The notes under the pieces: generated by a model
Seen by the model: only the letters and a program-made list of their open reading frames with translations
Told to the model about the DNA's origin: nothing
The model's database searches: none
Program-made: the position numbers and the translations under genes
Origin: Balanoglossus misakiensis
Taxonomy: Eukaryota; Hemichordata
NCBI GenBank assembly: GCA_040954595.2
Contig: CM082590.2
Location: forward strand, 6,510,001-6,574,000
Direction: 5' to 3'
Length of the DNA: 64,000 nt
In this document: one piece after another, positions 49,800-60,300 of the stretch
Layout: each line of letters starts with the position of its first letter
Position numbering within the stretch: the stretch's first letter is position 1

Positions 49800-52700
49800 A
49801 TGCCACGCAGTAGATACTGGAGGAAGAAGAGGAGTCAGAAGAATGAAGATACTGTTGTGTCTGAGGATCCTGTCCTCTTGAAAAACAGGATAGCTATAGA
49901 GCACAAAGAGGGGCCTGCCCTCTCTAAAAACAGGAATAGAAATGAATACAAAGAGGGGCCTGCCCTCTCTAAAAACAGGAATAGAAATGAATTCAAAGAG
50001 GGGCCTGCCCTCTCTAAAAACAGGAATAGAAATGAATACAAAGAGGGGCCTGCCCTCTCTAAAAACAGGAATAGAAATGAATACAAAGAGGGGCCTGCCC
50101 TCTCTAAAAACAGGAATAGAAATGAATTCAAAGAGGGGCCTGCCCTCTCTAAAAACAGGAATATGGATAAAATCAGAAAAAGTGACAGAGAAAATGAAAG
50201 TACAAAAGTCAACAATGAGATATTTGAGACTGAAAATCAAAGTGTTGATAAGACTGAAGGAAGTAATGAAATTCTGCAAGAACATAGTCTTGACAATGAT
50301 TCATCGGATGACCTATATATTGGTAGTGGAACAGGGGACAGCGTATATTCATTCTCTCCACTAACTTTTGATGTATGTGAACAGCTGTGTTGCAAATTTG
50401 ACATTGTAGATAAAAATAATATTGATATTTTCAATAAACTTGGAAGTGTAACAATTGGAGACCCATGTAATTACAAGTCAATTATTGGTGATGGGAACTG
50501 TTTTTTTAGGTCCTTGTCATATTGTATAAGTGGGACTGAGCGAAATCACGGAGTTATTCGAACGGCCATTGTGAATCACTTGAAAGCCAATGAGGAAGTA
50601 TATTCAGGCTGGGTACGGTTAGATGGATATACATCAGTTGCTGATTACATTGCAAAGTCCAGAATGGATCATCTCGGAACATGGGCTACAGAAACTGAAA
50701 TCCTTGCCACTACAAATCTCTTCAATGTAAATATTTTCGTGTACAGTTTCGATAGTTGGTGGAAACATTCATGTAATATAATCAATAAAAACAATGTTGA
50801 TAGAGGTGTTGGTATATACCTGAACCATCGCAATAGAAACCATTATGAAGTAGTTGAGTGTGTGAAGACACCACAGTTGGAAAACTGTCATTGTACACAC
50901 ATTGATTGCAATGAAGTTGTCCCTATTGAAAATGTAACTGGAGAATGCATGGGTGTGACAGACAATGAGTGTTCAAAACAAATTGGTTTGAAAAAAGAGT
51001 TCCATTTGGATGACGTTTTTGCAACACAGTGTTTCGCACCAGTACGAAATAAGAAACGCGGTAGAGCCATTGGTGAACGGTTGAAAAAGAAACTCAGGCG
51101 TGAAAAGTATGAAAGTGAAAGAGGTAAATTGAATGAATTAAATGTACCCAGTAGTCTGAAGAGCTCTAAAGCATCTAAACAATATGAACGCTATCAGACT
51201 AATTCTGAATATAGAGACAACATAAAATCGGATAGTAGAAAGAGATATCATGAAGATGTACTGTATAGAGAGAACAAAAAACGTAGACTTGCAGGAAGAT
51301 ATGATCATGACCTAGTATATCGTGAAGTACAGAAAACTGTATGTGCAGAACAATGTTTGGCAAAATATGAAAAAGTTCCACTATACAGAGAGCACAAGAA
51401 GAGTGAGAGTGCAGCACAATGTGTTGACAAGTACAAAAAAGATCAGACATTCCGAGAACAAAAGAAGAGACAGAGTGCAGAACAATGTGTTGACAAGTAC
51501 AAAAAAGATCAGACATTCCGAGAACAAAAGAAGAGACAGAATGCAGCACTATGTGTTGACAAGTACAAAAAAGATCAGACTTTCCGAGAACAAAAGAAGA
51601 GACAATGTGTTGACAAGTACAAAAAAGATCAGACATTCCGAGAACAAAAGAAGAGACAGAGTGCAGCACAATGTGTTGACAAGTACAAAAAAGATCAGAC
51701 ATTCCGAGAACAAAAGAAGAGACAGAGTGCAGCACAATGTGTTCATAAGTACAAAAAAGATCTGGAGTTTCGAGAACAAAAGAAGAGACAGACTGCAGCA
51801 GTATTTGCTGACAAGTTCCAAAACGATCAGAAGTTCCGAGAACACAAAAAAAGTCAGAATGCAGCACAATTTCTTGACAAGTATAACAGAGATGAAGAGT
51901 TTCAAAACTGGACCAAAAAAAAATGTTTGGAACGTTACCAACAGGATCACGTTTATAAACAAACTGTACTGCAGAGAAGACGTACTGAGAGGAAAGTGAC
52001 AAAGATTGAAAAGGGAAATATAGAGCGTGTTATAATTGATTTCCGGAATCAGATTTCAGTTGGGCCAAATTGTGTATGTTCAGTTTGTCACCGGCGACTT
52101 TTTAGAAAACAGGTAATTGTTTGTAAGATGGATAACTATGTCTCTAAGGGAGGTCTCTGTGAAATGAATGCCAACAAATGCATAACACAAGAGTATGTAC
52201 ACAACTGTAGTGAATTATGTATTGTTGATTGTCCCCTTAAGAGCAGTGCAGCCAGTAAATTATGGATTTGTCACACATGTCATAGCAAACTCTTGCGTGC
52301 AGAGATGCCTGTTCAAGCTGCTGCAAACAATCTTGATGTCAAACCAATCCCTGATGAATTAAAATGTCTGAATTCTTTAGAGCAACATTTAATTGCACTG
52401 CATATTCCTTTCATGAAAATGATGGCTCTGCCAAGAGGTGGACAAAATGGTGTTCACGGACCTGTTGTGTGTGTCCCGTCTAATATAGAAAAGGCCACAA
52501 GTATTTTGCCTAGAGGTGAATTGGAGGACCAGATGATAAAGGTGAAATTGAAGCGGAAATTAAGTTATAAAGGTTGTTATCAGTATCAATTTGTAAACAA
52601 AGGACACATTCAAAATGCACTGGAATACCTACAGAAAAATAACAAGTGGTATAATGATGTCAAATTCAATCTCACTTGGGAAAATACTCTTGAAAAGACT

Positions 52701-55700
52701 GAAGAAAAATCTAATGGTGAAAGTAATGAAAACACTGAGGAAAAATTGTTAGATACTGAAGGCAATGATGTAGCATCAGACACAGAAAATGGAAATGAGC
52801 CTGATGGAGATACTAATGGAATATTCATGGACACATGCTTTCAACCAGTTGACATTGGTCAGGATATTCTTGATTATCACTTTGATGATATCGCTTGTGT
52901 TGCTCCTGGCGAGGATAATAAACCTGTTAGAGTGTTGATGGAGAAGTTCAATGAAGCTAAGTGCTTTCCTGTGATATTCCCAACTGGATCACCAACATTT
53001 CACGATGATCGAGAGGTTAAGATAACAATAGGACGATACCTGCAGAGTCGCCTCATGAATGCAAGTAACAGGTTTGCAAAAAGCACAGACTACATATTTT
53101 ATGCACAATATCGTTCAGAACTTGACCAGGTTGTATCAAATGTTTCAATCGCTTTGAGAAAAGGAACTGCCAACGCTTGTGGCAAAAAGGTGACATCTGA
53201 TGTTCTGACTGATGGGGATTCTTTGAGAGAGATATTGAAGTGTGATGAAGGCTACAAGTTTCTAAAACCAGTACGAGGAACTCCTCCTTATTGGCAAGCT
53301 ACACAGAAAGATATTTTTGCAATGATCAGACAGTTAGGTATACCGACATGGTTCTGTTCATTTTCTGCTGCTGACTTAAGATGGAAAGAAGTAATTGAGA
53401 CTATCCTACGTGAAGAAGGTGATACACGTAATGCTGAGGATCTCGATTGGTGTGAGAAATGTGGTATCCTGAGACGAAATCCTGTAACAGCAGCAAGAAT
53501 GTTTGATCATAGATTCCATTGTTTCTTGAATGAGGTAATAATGTCACCAGCTAGTCCTATTGGGAAGATCAAAGATTATTTTTATCGAGTTGAGTTTCAG
53601 CAGCGTGGATCACCACACACTCACTGTTTGTTTTGGGTTGAAAATGCACCAAAAGTGGACAAAGATTCTGATGAGGATGTTGTTGAGTTTGTTGACAGAT
53701 ATGTAACATGTGAAATGCCTTCTATAGAGGAGGATGAGGTACTGCATGAGATTGTGAAAACAGTCCAGAAACACAGCTCAAGGCATTCAAAATCTTGCAA
53801 GAAAAAGGGTACTACATGTCGATTCAACTTCCCCCGACCTCCTTCAAACAAAACCTTTATATGCCACCCATCTGTCAGCATAGATACCGGAATAGAGGTA
53901 ACAGATGACGATCAGTGTAAGGATGATCAAATGTCTACATCGCTGGAGAGTGAATTTGAAAATAGTTTGCTTGAGTTGGATGATACAGTATTGGTTCAGA
54001 AGAAGGCTAGACAAATTTTAGAACGAGTGTGGACATGCCTGTGTGATAAAGAGAAACAAATTGATACTATTGATGATTTGTTCAATGCAGTTGGCATATC
54101 TCAGGAGATGTTTGAACAAGCAAATGCAATTTTGGCAAAGAAGACAAGTGTAGTTCTAAAACGTGAGCCAAGTGATGTTTGGGTGAACCAATATAATACC
54201 AACCTTCTCCGTTGCTGGAATGCAAACATGGACATTCAGTTTGTGGTGGATGCTTATGCCTGTGTTGTGTACATTGTGTCATACATCTCTAAGGCCGAAA
54301 GAGAAATGGGTTTACTCTTGGAACATGCACAGAAAGAGGCTAACAAAGAAGGAAATATGGATGCAAAGTCTGCCATGAAAGAGTTAGGTGGTGTATATCT
54401 GCACAACAGGGAAATAAGTGCCCAGGAAGCTGTTTATAGGGTATGTGGTTTGAAACTGAAACAATCATCACGAAAAGTTCAGTTTATTCCAACAGGAGAA
54501 AATCAAATTAAAATGAGTCTGCCATTAGCTGCAATTCAGAAGAAAATGAAAGGTGGTGATTTAGATGAGGAAGAGATATGGATGAATAGCATTGTAGACA
54601 GGTACAAGAACAGACCAAATGGGGTAGATTTTGACAACATGTGTCTTGCAAAATTTTGTTCTGAATACAGAGTGGTTTCAAAATCAGAAATGAAAAATGT
54701 GAGTAATGAAAAACGCCACAGTCCAATAGTGAAGTTGAAAAATGATGTTGGTTACATGCAGAAAAGATCTATAAGTGATGGTGCTGTTGTTAGATATGCT
54801 AGATTTTCTGTTACCAAATGTCCAGAAAAGCACTATGGCAGTATATTACAACTGTTTCTCCCATATCGTACGGAATCACAACTGAAACCTAGTGGATTTG
54901 AATCGTTTGAGGATTTTTATTGTCTTGGTGCAGTGAAATGTGGCACTGCTTCTTTAGAAAAGGTTAAAATGATTGTAGATGCCAATAAAGCATTATTTGA
55001 AACAGAGGCTGATGCTATTGATGCAGCTGGACAATTTCTTGATGAGAATGGCCATCTTGAAGATGCATGGGCTCAAATATGTCCAGAAAATGAATTAGAA
55101 CGATTGGAATGCATTGAAGAAGGTAAAAAGTGCTGTGATGATGATCCAGTGGATGACAGTGATATTCCGGACTTGGTAAAAAAACCTAAAGGTGATGATT
55201 GCCATGTAGAACTTTCAAATTCAATGAAGAAATATGAGGTTGAAGCAATGTGTAGATCTTTGAACAAGAAACAAGCAGAAGTGTTTTACACTGTCAGGAA
55301 GTGGTGTTTGGACAAAAGCAATGGCAAGAATCCAGAACCCTTTTATTTGTTTGTCACTGGTGGTGCTGGTACTGGAAAAAGTCACTTAATCAAAAGCATA
55401 TATCATGAAGCCAAACGAATTCTAGCTCGTGCAATGCCAGATGTTGATGGAATTTCAATTGCTTTAACTGCACCAACAGGAGTAGCAGCGTTTAATATAC
55501 AAGGAACAACTCTCCATCATATATTCTCCATAGCTGTTGACTCAAAGCTGCCATATCAGCCACTGCGTGAAGAAAAGCTCAATACTCTTCGTTGCAAGTT
55601 TGGTAACCTTCAAATTTTGATAATAGATGAGATTTCTATGGTAGACAAAAAGTTACTGTACTATGTTCATGGAAGACTGCGACAAATCAAACAGTCATCG

Positions 55701-57341
55701 GCTGAGTCACCATTTGGGAATGTGTGTGTTATTGCTGTGGGTGATTTTTATCAACTCCCGCCTGTGAAAGCAAGTCCACTGTGTATAGACCGTGAATCCG
55801 TCAATCTGTGGAATGACAATTTCAGTATGGTAGAATTAACTGAAATAATGAGACAGAAAGACTGTGCATTTGCAGAGGCATTAAATCGAGTAAGAGTTCA
55901 CAAAAAGGGGGACACACTAAATGCTGGTGATGTGGCAATGTTACAAAAGTGTGTTACTGGTGAAACATCTGAGGCAATGCATGTTTTTGCTACAAATGCA
56001 GAGGTTAATAGCTGTAATGTTGAAATGCTTCATTCTCAATGTTCTGATCCTGTGTGTATTGAAGCAGAAGATTTTAGCAGAAATCCTAAAAGTGGACGAC
56101 TAGAAAAAAAGGAAGGTCACCATGTCAAAGTGTTCAGGACAACTTTGCCAAAGACTCTTACTCTAGCTGTTGGTGCACGAGTCCAATTGACGCATAACAT
56201 TGATGTGGCTGATGGTTTGGTGAATGGCGTTTTTGGGACAGTATGTCACATTGCAGTAAAACCAAATGAAAAATTCCCAGCTGCCATTTATGTTGTATTT
56301 GATAATGAGAAAGTTGGCCAAGGATTGCGTAAAAAGAAGCCTATAACTATATCTGACCTTCCAGTAAACAGTACCCCTATAGAACCTCAGGAAATGTCTG
56401 TTGCAAGTAATGGTGGTATTAGGAGGCAGTTTCCTTTAAAACTAGCTTGGGCATGTACAGTGCATAAGGTACAGGGATTGACAGTTGATAAAGCTGTTGT
56501 CAGTTTAAAGAAGATGTTTGCACCAGGACAGGCATATGTGGCATTGAGTCGGGTGACAACATTAGATGGTCTCATTATTAATGACTTTAACAAATCATCC
56601 ATATATTGCAATGAAAAGGTCCAAGAAGCCCTGGAAACAATGCCAAAATTTCTCCCCAAGTGTACTCAGAAAGAACACAGTAATTATACATGCTCATTTG
56701 TATTGCATAATGTGGAGGGACTTGTCAATCACATTAAAGATATTTGCAATGACAGTGAATATTTGGAAGCAGACTTCATTTGTTTGACGGAAACTTGGTT
56801 ATCTGAAAAAGGAACACATTGTAATTTGCAATTGAGCGGATTTGAATTCAATCACCAACCACGATCTCAATCCTACAATCAATTTGATAGAAATACATCA
56901 AGTCTACAGTTGCAACAGCGGGGTGGTGTTGGAGTCTATAGCAAACTATGTAATGATTTTGAAATTTTGCATTTGGGTGTGTGTAATTTGGAATGTATTT
57001 CATTTTATGTCACTAAAATCAATGTTACAGTAGCTGTAGTTTATAGACCACCATCATACAAAGCAGAGGTATTCAAAAAAAGTTTGGTTTGTTTGGTGAA
57101 AGCAATGGAAAAATACCCAGGAGGAAAACTGATCATGGGTGATTTCAATGAAGATATCTTGTCCCGGTCATCACTTGTAAAGTTCATGGAAGATCATGGT
57201 TTCAGACAATTTGTTAGCGAACCAACTACAGAAGCTAATACATTGATTGATCATGTGTATGTGAAAGGAATAAAATATGTGACAGTAAATGTGGTACCAA
57301 AATACTTCAGCTTTCATGAAGCAATAAGCATCAAAATATAA
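49800..57341 (+). CDS. Helentron Rep-helicase-endonuclease polyprotein with OTU domain, 2513 aa
   Basis: One uninterrupted ORF. Residues about 35-125 hold six 15-residue KEGPALSKNRNRN repeats. Residues about 215-355 are an OTU cysteine protease (GDGNC, Cys234; HYEVVE, His348). Residues about 455-720 are Lys-rich 22-residue repeats (DKYKKDQTFREQKKRQ). Residues 755-930 are Cys-rich and DUF6570-like. Residues about 1025-1150 are a Helitron N domain. The HUH replication initiator follows with His1273/His1275 and tyrosines 1491/1495. A Pif1-type helicase spans about 1840-2270 (GGAGTGKS with Lys1860; DE at 1943-1944; GDFYQLPP; VALSR). An endonuclease/exonuclease/phosphatase domain occupies 2300-2513 (TETW, YRPP, GDFN with Asp2448). 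The protein would cut and transfer one strand and unwind it during rolling-circle transposition. The order with a C-terminal endonuclease defines Helentrons. TTCCAG directly before the ATG resembles a splice acceptor, so an upstream exon is possible. The final expected S-D-H reads S-F-H (Phe2505). Confidence 0.95.
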   Translation: MPRSRYWRKKRSQKNEDTVVSEDPVLLKNRIAIEHKEGPALSKNRNRNEYKEGPALSKNRNRNEFKEGPALSKNRNRNEYKEGPALSKNRNRNEYKEGPALSKNRNRNEFKEGPALSKNRNMDKIRKSDRENESTKVNNEIFETENQSVDKTEGSNEILQEHSLDNDSSDDLYIGSGTGDSVYSFSPLTFDVCEQLCCKFDIVDKNNIDIFNKLGSVTIGDPCNYKSIIGDGNCFFRSLSYCISGTERNHGVIRTAIVNHLKANEEVYSGWVRLDGYTSVADYIAKSRMDHLGTWATETEILATTNLFNVNIFVYSFDSWWKHSCNIINKNNVDRGVGIYLNHRNRNHYEVVECVKTPQLENCHCTHIDCNEVVPIENVTGECMGVTDNECSKQIGLKKEFHLDDVFATQCFAPVRNKKRGRAIGERLKKKLRREKYESERGKLNELNVPSSLKSSKASKQYERYQTNSEYRDNIKSDSRKRYHEDVLYRENKKRRLAGRYDHDLVYREVQKTVCAEQCLAKYEKVPLYREHKKSESAAQCVDKYKKDQTFREQKKRQSAEQCVDKYKKDQTFREQKKRQNAALCVDKYKKDQTFREQKKRQCVDKYKKDQTFREQKKRQSAAQCVDKYKKDQTFREQKKRQSAAQCVHKYKKDLEFREQKKRQTAAVFADKFQNDQKFREHKKSQNAAQFLDKYNRDEEFQNWTKKKCLERYQQDHVYKQTVLQRRRTERKVTKIEKGNIERVIIDFRNQISVGPNCVCSVCHRRLFRKQVIVCKMDNYVSKGGLCEMNANKCITQEYVHNCSELCIVDCPLKSSAASKLWICHTCHSKLLRAEMPVQAAANNLDVKPIPDELKCLNSLEQHLIALHIPFMKMMALPRGGQNGVHGPVVCVPSNIEKATSILPRGELEDQMIKVKLKRKLSYKGCYQYQFVNKGHIQNALEYLQKNNKWYNDVKFNLTWENTLEKTEEKSNGESNENTEEKLLDTEGNDVASDTENGNEPDGDTNGIFMDTCFQPVDIGQDILDYHFDDIACVAPGEDNKPVRVLMEKFNEAKCFPVIFPTGSPTFHDDREVKITIGRYLQSRLMNASNRFAKSTDYIFYAQYRSELDQVVSNVSIALRKGTANACGKKVTSDVLTDGDSLREILKCDEGYKFLKPVRGTPPYWQATQKDIFAMIRQLGIPTWFCSFSAADLRWKEVIETILREEGDTRNAEDLDWCEKCGILRRNPVTAARMFDHRFHCFLNEVIMSPASPIGKIKDYFYRVEFQQRGSPHTHCLFWVENAPKVDKDSDEDVVEFVDRYVTCEMPSIEEDEVLHEIVKTVQKHSSRHSKSCKKKGTTCRFNFPRPPSNKTFICHPSVSIDTGIEVTDDDQCKDDQMSTSLESEFENSLLELDDTVLVQKKARQILERVWTCLCDKEKQIDTIDDLFNAVGISQEMFEQANAILAKKTSVVLKREPSDVWVNQYNTNLLRCWNANMDIQFVVDAYACVVYIVSYISKAEREMGLLLEHAQKEANKEGNMDAKSAMKELGGVYLHNREISAQEAVYRVCGLKLKQSSRKVQFIPTGENQIKMSLPLAAIQKKMKGGDLDEEEIWMNSIVDRYKNRPNGVDFDNMCLAKFCSEYRVVSKSEMKNVSNEKRHSPIVKLKNDVGYMQKRSISDGAVVRYARFSVTKCPEKHYGSILQLFLPYRTESQLKPSGFESFEDFYCLGAVKCGTASLEKVKMIVDANKALFETEADAIDAAGQFLDENGHLEDAWAQICPENELERLECIEEGKKCCDDDPVDDSDIPDLVKKPKGDDCHVELSNSMKKYEVEAMCRSLNKKQAEVFYTVRKWCLDKSNGKNPEPFYLFVTGGAGTGKSHLIKSIYHEAKRILARAMPDVDGISIALTAPTGVAAFNIQGTTLHHIFSIAVDSKLPYQPLREEKLNTLRCKFGNLQILIIDEISMVDKKLLYYVHGRLRQIKQSSAESPFGNVCVIAVGDFYQLPPVKASPLCIDRESVNLWNDNFSMVELTEIMRQKDCAFAEALNRVRVHKKGDTLNAGDVAMLQKCVTGETSEAMHVFATNAEVNSCNVEMLHSQCSDPVCIEAEDFSRNPKSGRLEKKEGHHVKVFRTTLPKTLTLAVGARVQLTHNIDVADGLVNGVFGTVCHIAVKPNEKFPAAIYVVFDNEKVGQGLRKKKPITISDLPVNSTPIEPQEMSVASNGGIRRQFPLKLAWACTVHKVQGLTVDKAVVSLKKMFAPGQAYVALSRVTTLDGLIINDFNKSSIYCNEKVQEALETMPKFLPKCTQKEHSNYTCSFVLHNVEGLVNHIKDICNDSEYLEADFICLTETWLSEKGTHCNLQLSGFEFNHQPRSQSYNQFDRNTSSLQLQQRGGVGVYSKLCNDFEILHLGVCNLECISFYVTKINVTVAVVYRPPSYKAEVFKKSLVCLVKAMEKYPGGKLIMGDFNEDILSRSSLVKFMEDHGFRQFVSEPTTEANTLIDHVYVKGIKYVTVNVVPKYFSFHEAISIKI

Positions 57342-60300
57342 TTATTTAGACTTGTGTTTTGAAATAAAATCAGTGTGATTAGAAAAATAAAGATATAACC
57401 CACCGCGAGGAATAACCTTATTCAGGTACATGATTCAATAACGGCCTTTGTTACGGAAAAGCTGAGTGATGGTACCAGACCTTGTTGCTTCACCAGGGCA
57501 AAGTGTGTGCTTCTGGTGGTAGGACATGACCGGGCAAGTGATCTGATTTGGCGGGCGACTTGTGCTTGTCGCTGCGCTCCTTGCCTGGTCATACTGCCAG
57601 TAGCACACTATAGTGCACAGCGATGAGGTCTGGGAGTGAGACTAGATAAAAACAAAACTACCCAGCAAGAGGTTAAATGTTCTTATACTGGCTCCTATGT
57701 TAAATCAATTCAAATACTTAATTGTCAACAATAGCTGTGAAACTTGTCTTCATGAGGCTCATCAATCAGTTATAAATTCAGGATAAATGACATTTTGATA
57801 ACAATGTATATACACAAATAAGACAACATGATGAAAAGCATATCTGCAGCACTGGATAAAACTAAAAAAGGATGAAACTTGAATTTAAAATAGATATAGC
57901 TGTTGGCAAAAGTATTTTCCAAAGGAATTGTTTCCTGTTAAATTGATCTCTGTAGCATGTCCATAATTGGAGATTTTAAAAGAATTTTTAAAGTGGGTAG
58001 TCGGGATCTGTAGCAATAGTGTGTGCATGTCGTTCAACTGCCTTATGATATAATCTGAGAAAGCTGACATCATCATTTTACATAACATGTATTTACCTTA
58101 CCGCAAAATAATATTGACCACCAGATTGCTTTTGATAAGGTTACGATAAGGTAGCGATACACCAACTGCAAATAATTTGAAGCAAATTAACTACAGAAGC
58201 TAATAAATTGATTGATCTTGTGTCTGAGAAAGGAATAGAAAGTGTGACGGTAAATGTTGTACCAAAATACTTTAGCTTTCATGAAGCAATAAGGATCAAA
58301 ATATTAATTTAGAGTTGTGTTTTGAAATAACATAAGTGTTATTAGAAAAATAAAGATATAACCCATCACGAGGAAAAACCTCATTCACGTACATGATTTA
58401 ATAATGGCCTTTGTTACGGAAAAGCTGAGTGATGGTACCAGACCTTGTTGCTTCACCAGGGCAAAGTGTGTGCTTCTGGTGGTAGGACATGACCGGGCAA
58501 GTGATCTGATTTGGCGGGCGACTTGTGCTTGTCGCTGCGCTCCTTGCCTGGTCATACTGCCAGTAGCACACTATAGTGCACAGCGATGAGGTCTGGGAGT
58601 GAGACTAGATAAAAACAAAACTACCCAGCAAGAGGTTAAATGTTCTTATACTGGCTCCTATGTTAAATCAATTCAAATACTTAATTGTCAACAATAGCTG
58701 TGAAACTTGTCTTCATGAGGCTCATCAATCAGTTATAAATTCAGGATAAATGACATTTTGATAACAATGTATATACACAAATAAGACAACATGATGAAAA
58801 GCACATCTGCAGCACTGGATAAAACTAAAAAAGGATGAAACTTGAATTTAAAATAGATATAGCTGTTGGGAAAAGTATTTTCCAAAGGAATTGTTTCCTG
58901 TTAAATTGATCTCTGTAGCATGTCCATAATTGGAGATTTTAAAAGAATTTTTAAAGTGGGTAGTCGGGATCTGTAGCAATAGTGTGTGCATGTCGTTCAA
59001 CTGCCTTATGATATAATCTGAGAAAGCTGACATCATCATTTTACATAACATGTATTTACCTTACCGCAAAATAATATTGACCACCAGATTGCTTTTGATA
59101 AGGTTACGATAAGGTAGCGATACACCAACTGCAAATAATTTGAAGCAAATTAACTACAGAAGCTAATAAATTGATTGATCTTGTGTCTGAGAAAGGAATA
59201 GAAAGTGTGACGGTAAATGTTGTACCAAAATACTTTAGCTTTCATGAAGCAATAAGGATCAAAATATTAATTTAGAGTTGTGTTTTGAAATAACATAAGT
59301 GTTATTAGAAAAATAAAGATATAACCCATCACGAGGAAAAACCTCATTCACGTACATGATTTAATAATGGCCTTTGTTACGGAAAAGCTGAGTGATGGTA
59401 CCAGACCTTGTTGCTTCACCAGGGCAAAGTGTGTGCTTCTGGTGGTAGGACATGACCGGGCAAGTGATCTGATTTGGCGGGCGACTTGTGCTTGTCGCTG
59501 CGCTCCTTGCCTGGTCATACTGCCAGTAGCACACTATAGTGCACAGCGATGAGGTCTGGGAGTGAGACTAGATAAAAACAAAACTACCCAGCAAGAGGTT
59601 AAATGTTCTTATACTGGCTCCTATGTTAAATCAATTCAAATACTTAATTGTCAACAATAGCTGTGAAACTTGTCTTCATGAGGCTCATCAATCAGTTATA
59701 AATTCAGGATAAATGACATTTTGATAACAATGTATATACACAAATAAGACAACATGATGAAAAGCACATCTGCAGCACTGGATAAAACTAAAAAAGGATG
59801 AAACTTGAATTTAAAATAGATATAGCTGTTGGCAAAAGTATTTTCCAAAGGAATTGTTTCCTGTTAAATTGATCTCTGTAGCATGTCCATAATTGGAGAT
59901 TTTAAAAGAATTTTTAAAGTGGGTAGTCGGGATCTGTAGCAATAGTGTGTGCATGTCGTTCAACTGCCTTATGATATAATCTGAGAAAGCTGACATCATC
60001 ATTTTACATAACATGTATTTACCTTACCGCAAAATAATATTGACCACCAGATTGCTTTTGATAAGGTTACGATAAGGTAGCGATACACCAACTGCAAATA
60101 ATTTGAAGCAAATTAACTACAGAAGCTAATAAATTGATTGATCTTGTGTCTGAGAAAGGAATAGAAAGTGTGACGGTAAATGTTGTACCAAAATACTTTA
60201 GCTTTCATGAAGCAATAAGGATCAAAATATTAATTTAGAGTTGTGTTTTGAAATAACATAAGTGTTATTAGAAAAATAAAGATATAACCCATCACGAGAA

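Noticed and set aside
49773-50285. 170-codon minus-strand frame with repeated 15-residue motif
   Set aside because: It lies antisense to the N-terminal repeat of the Helentron ORF; openness and periodicity are inherited from the 45-nt coding repeat.
51199-52002. 267-codon minus-strand frame, Cys/Phe/Leu-rich and repetitive
   Set aside because: Antisense shadow of the 66-nt Lys-rich repeats of the Helentron protein.
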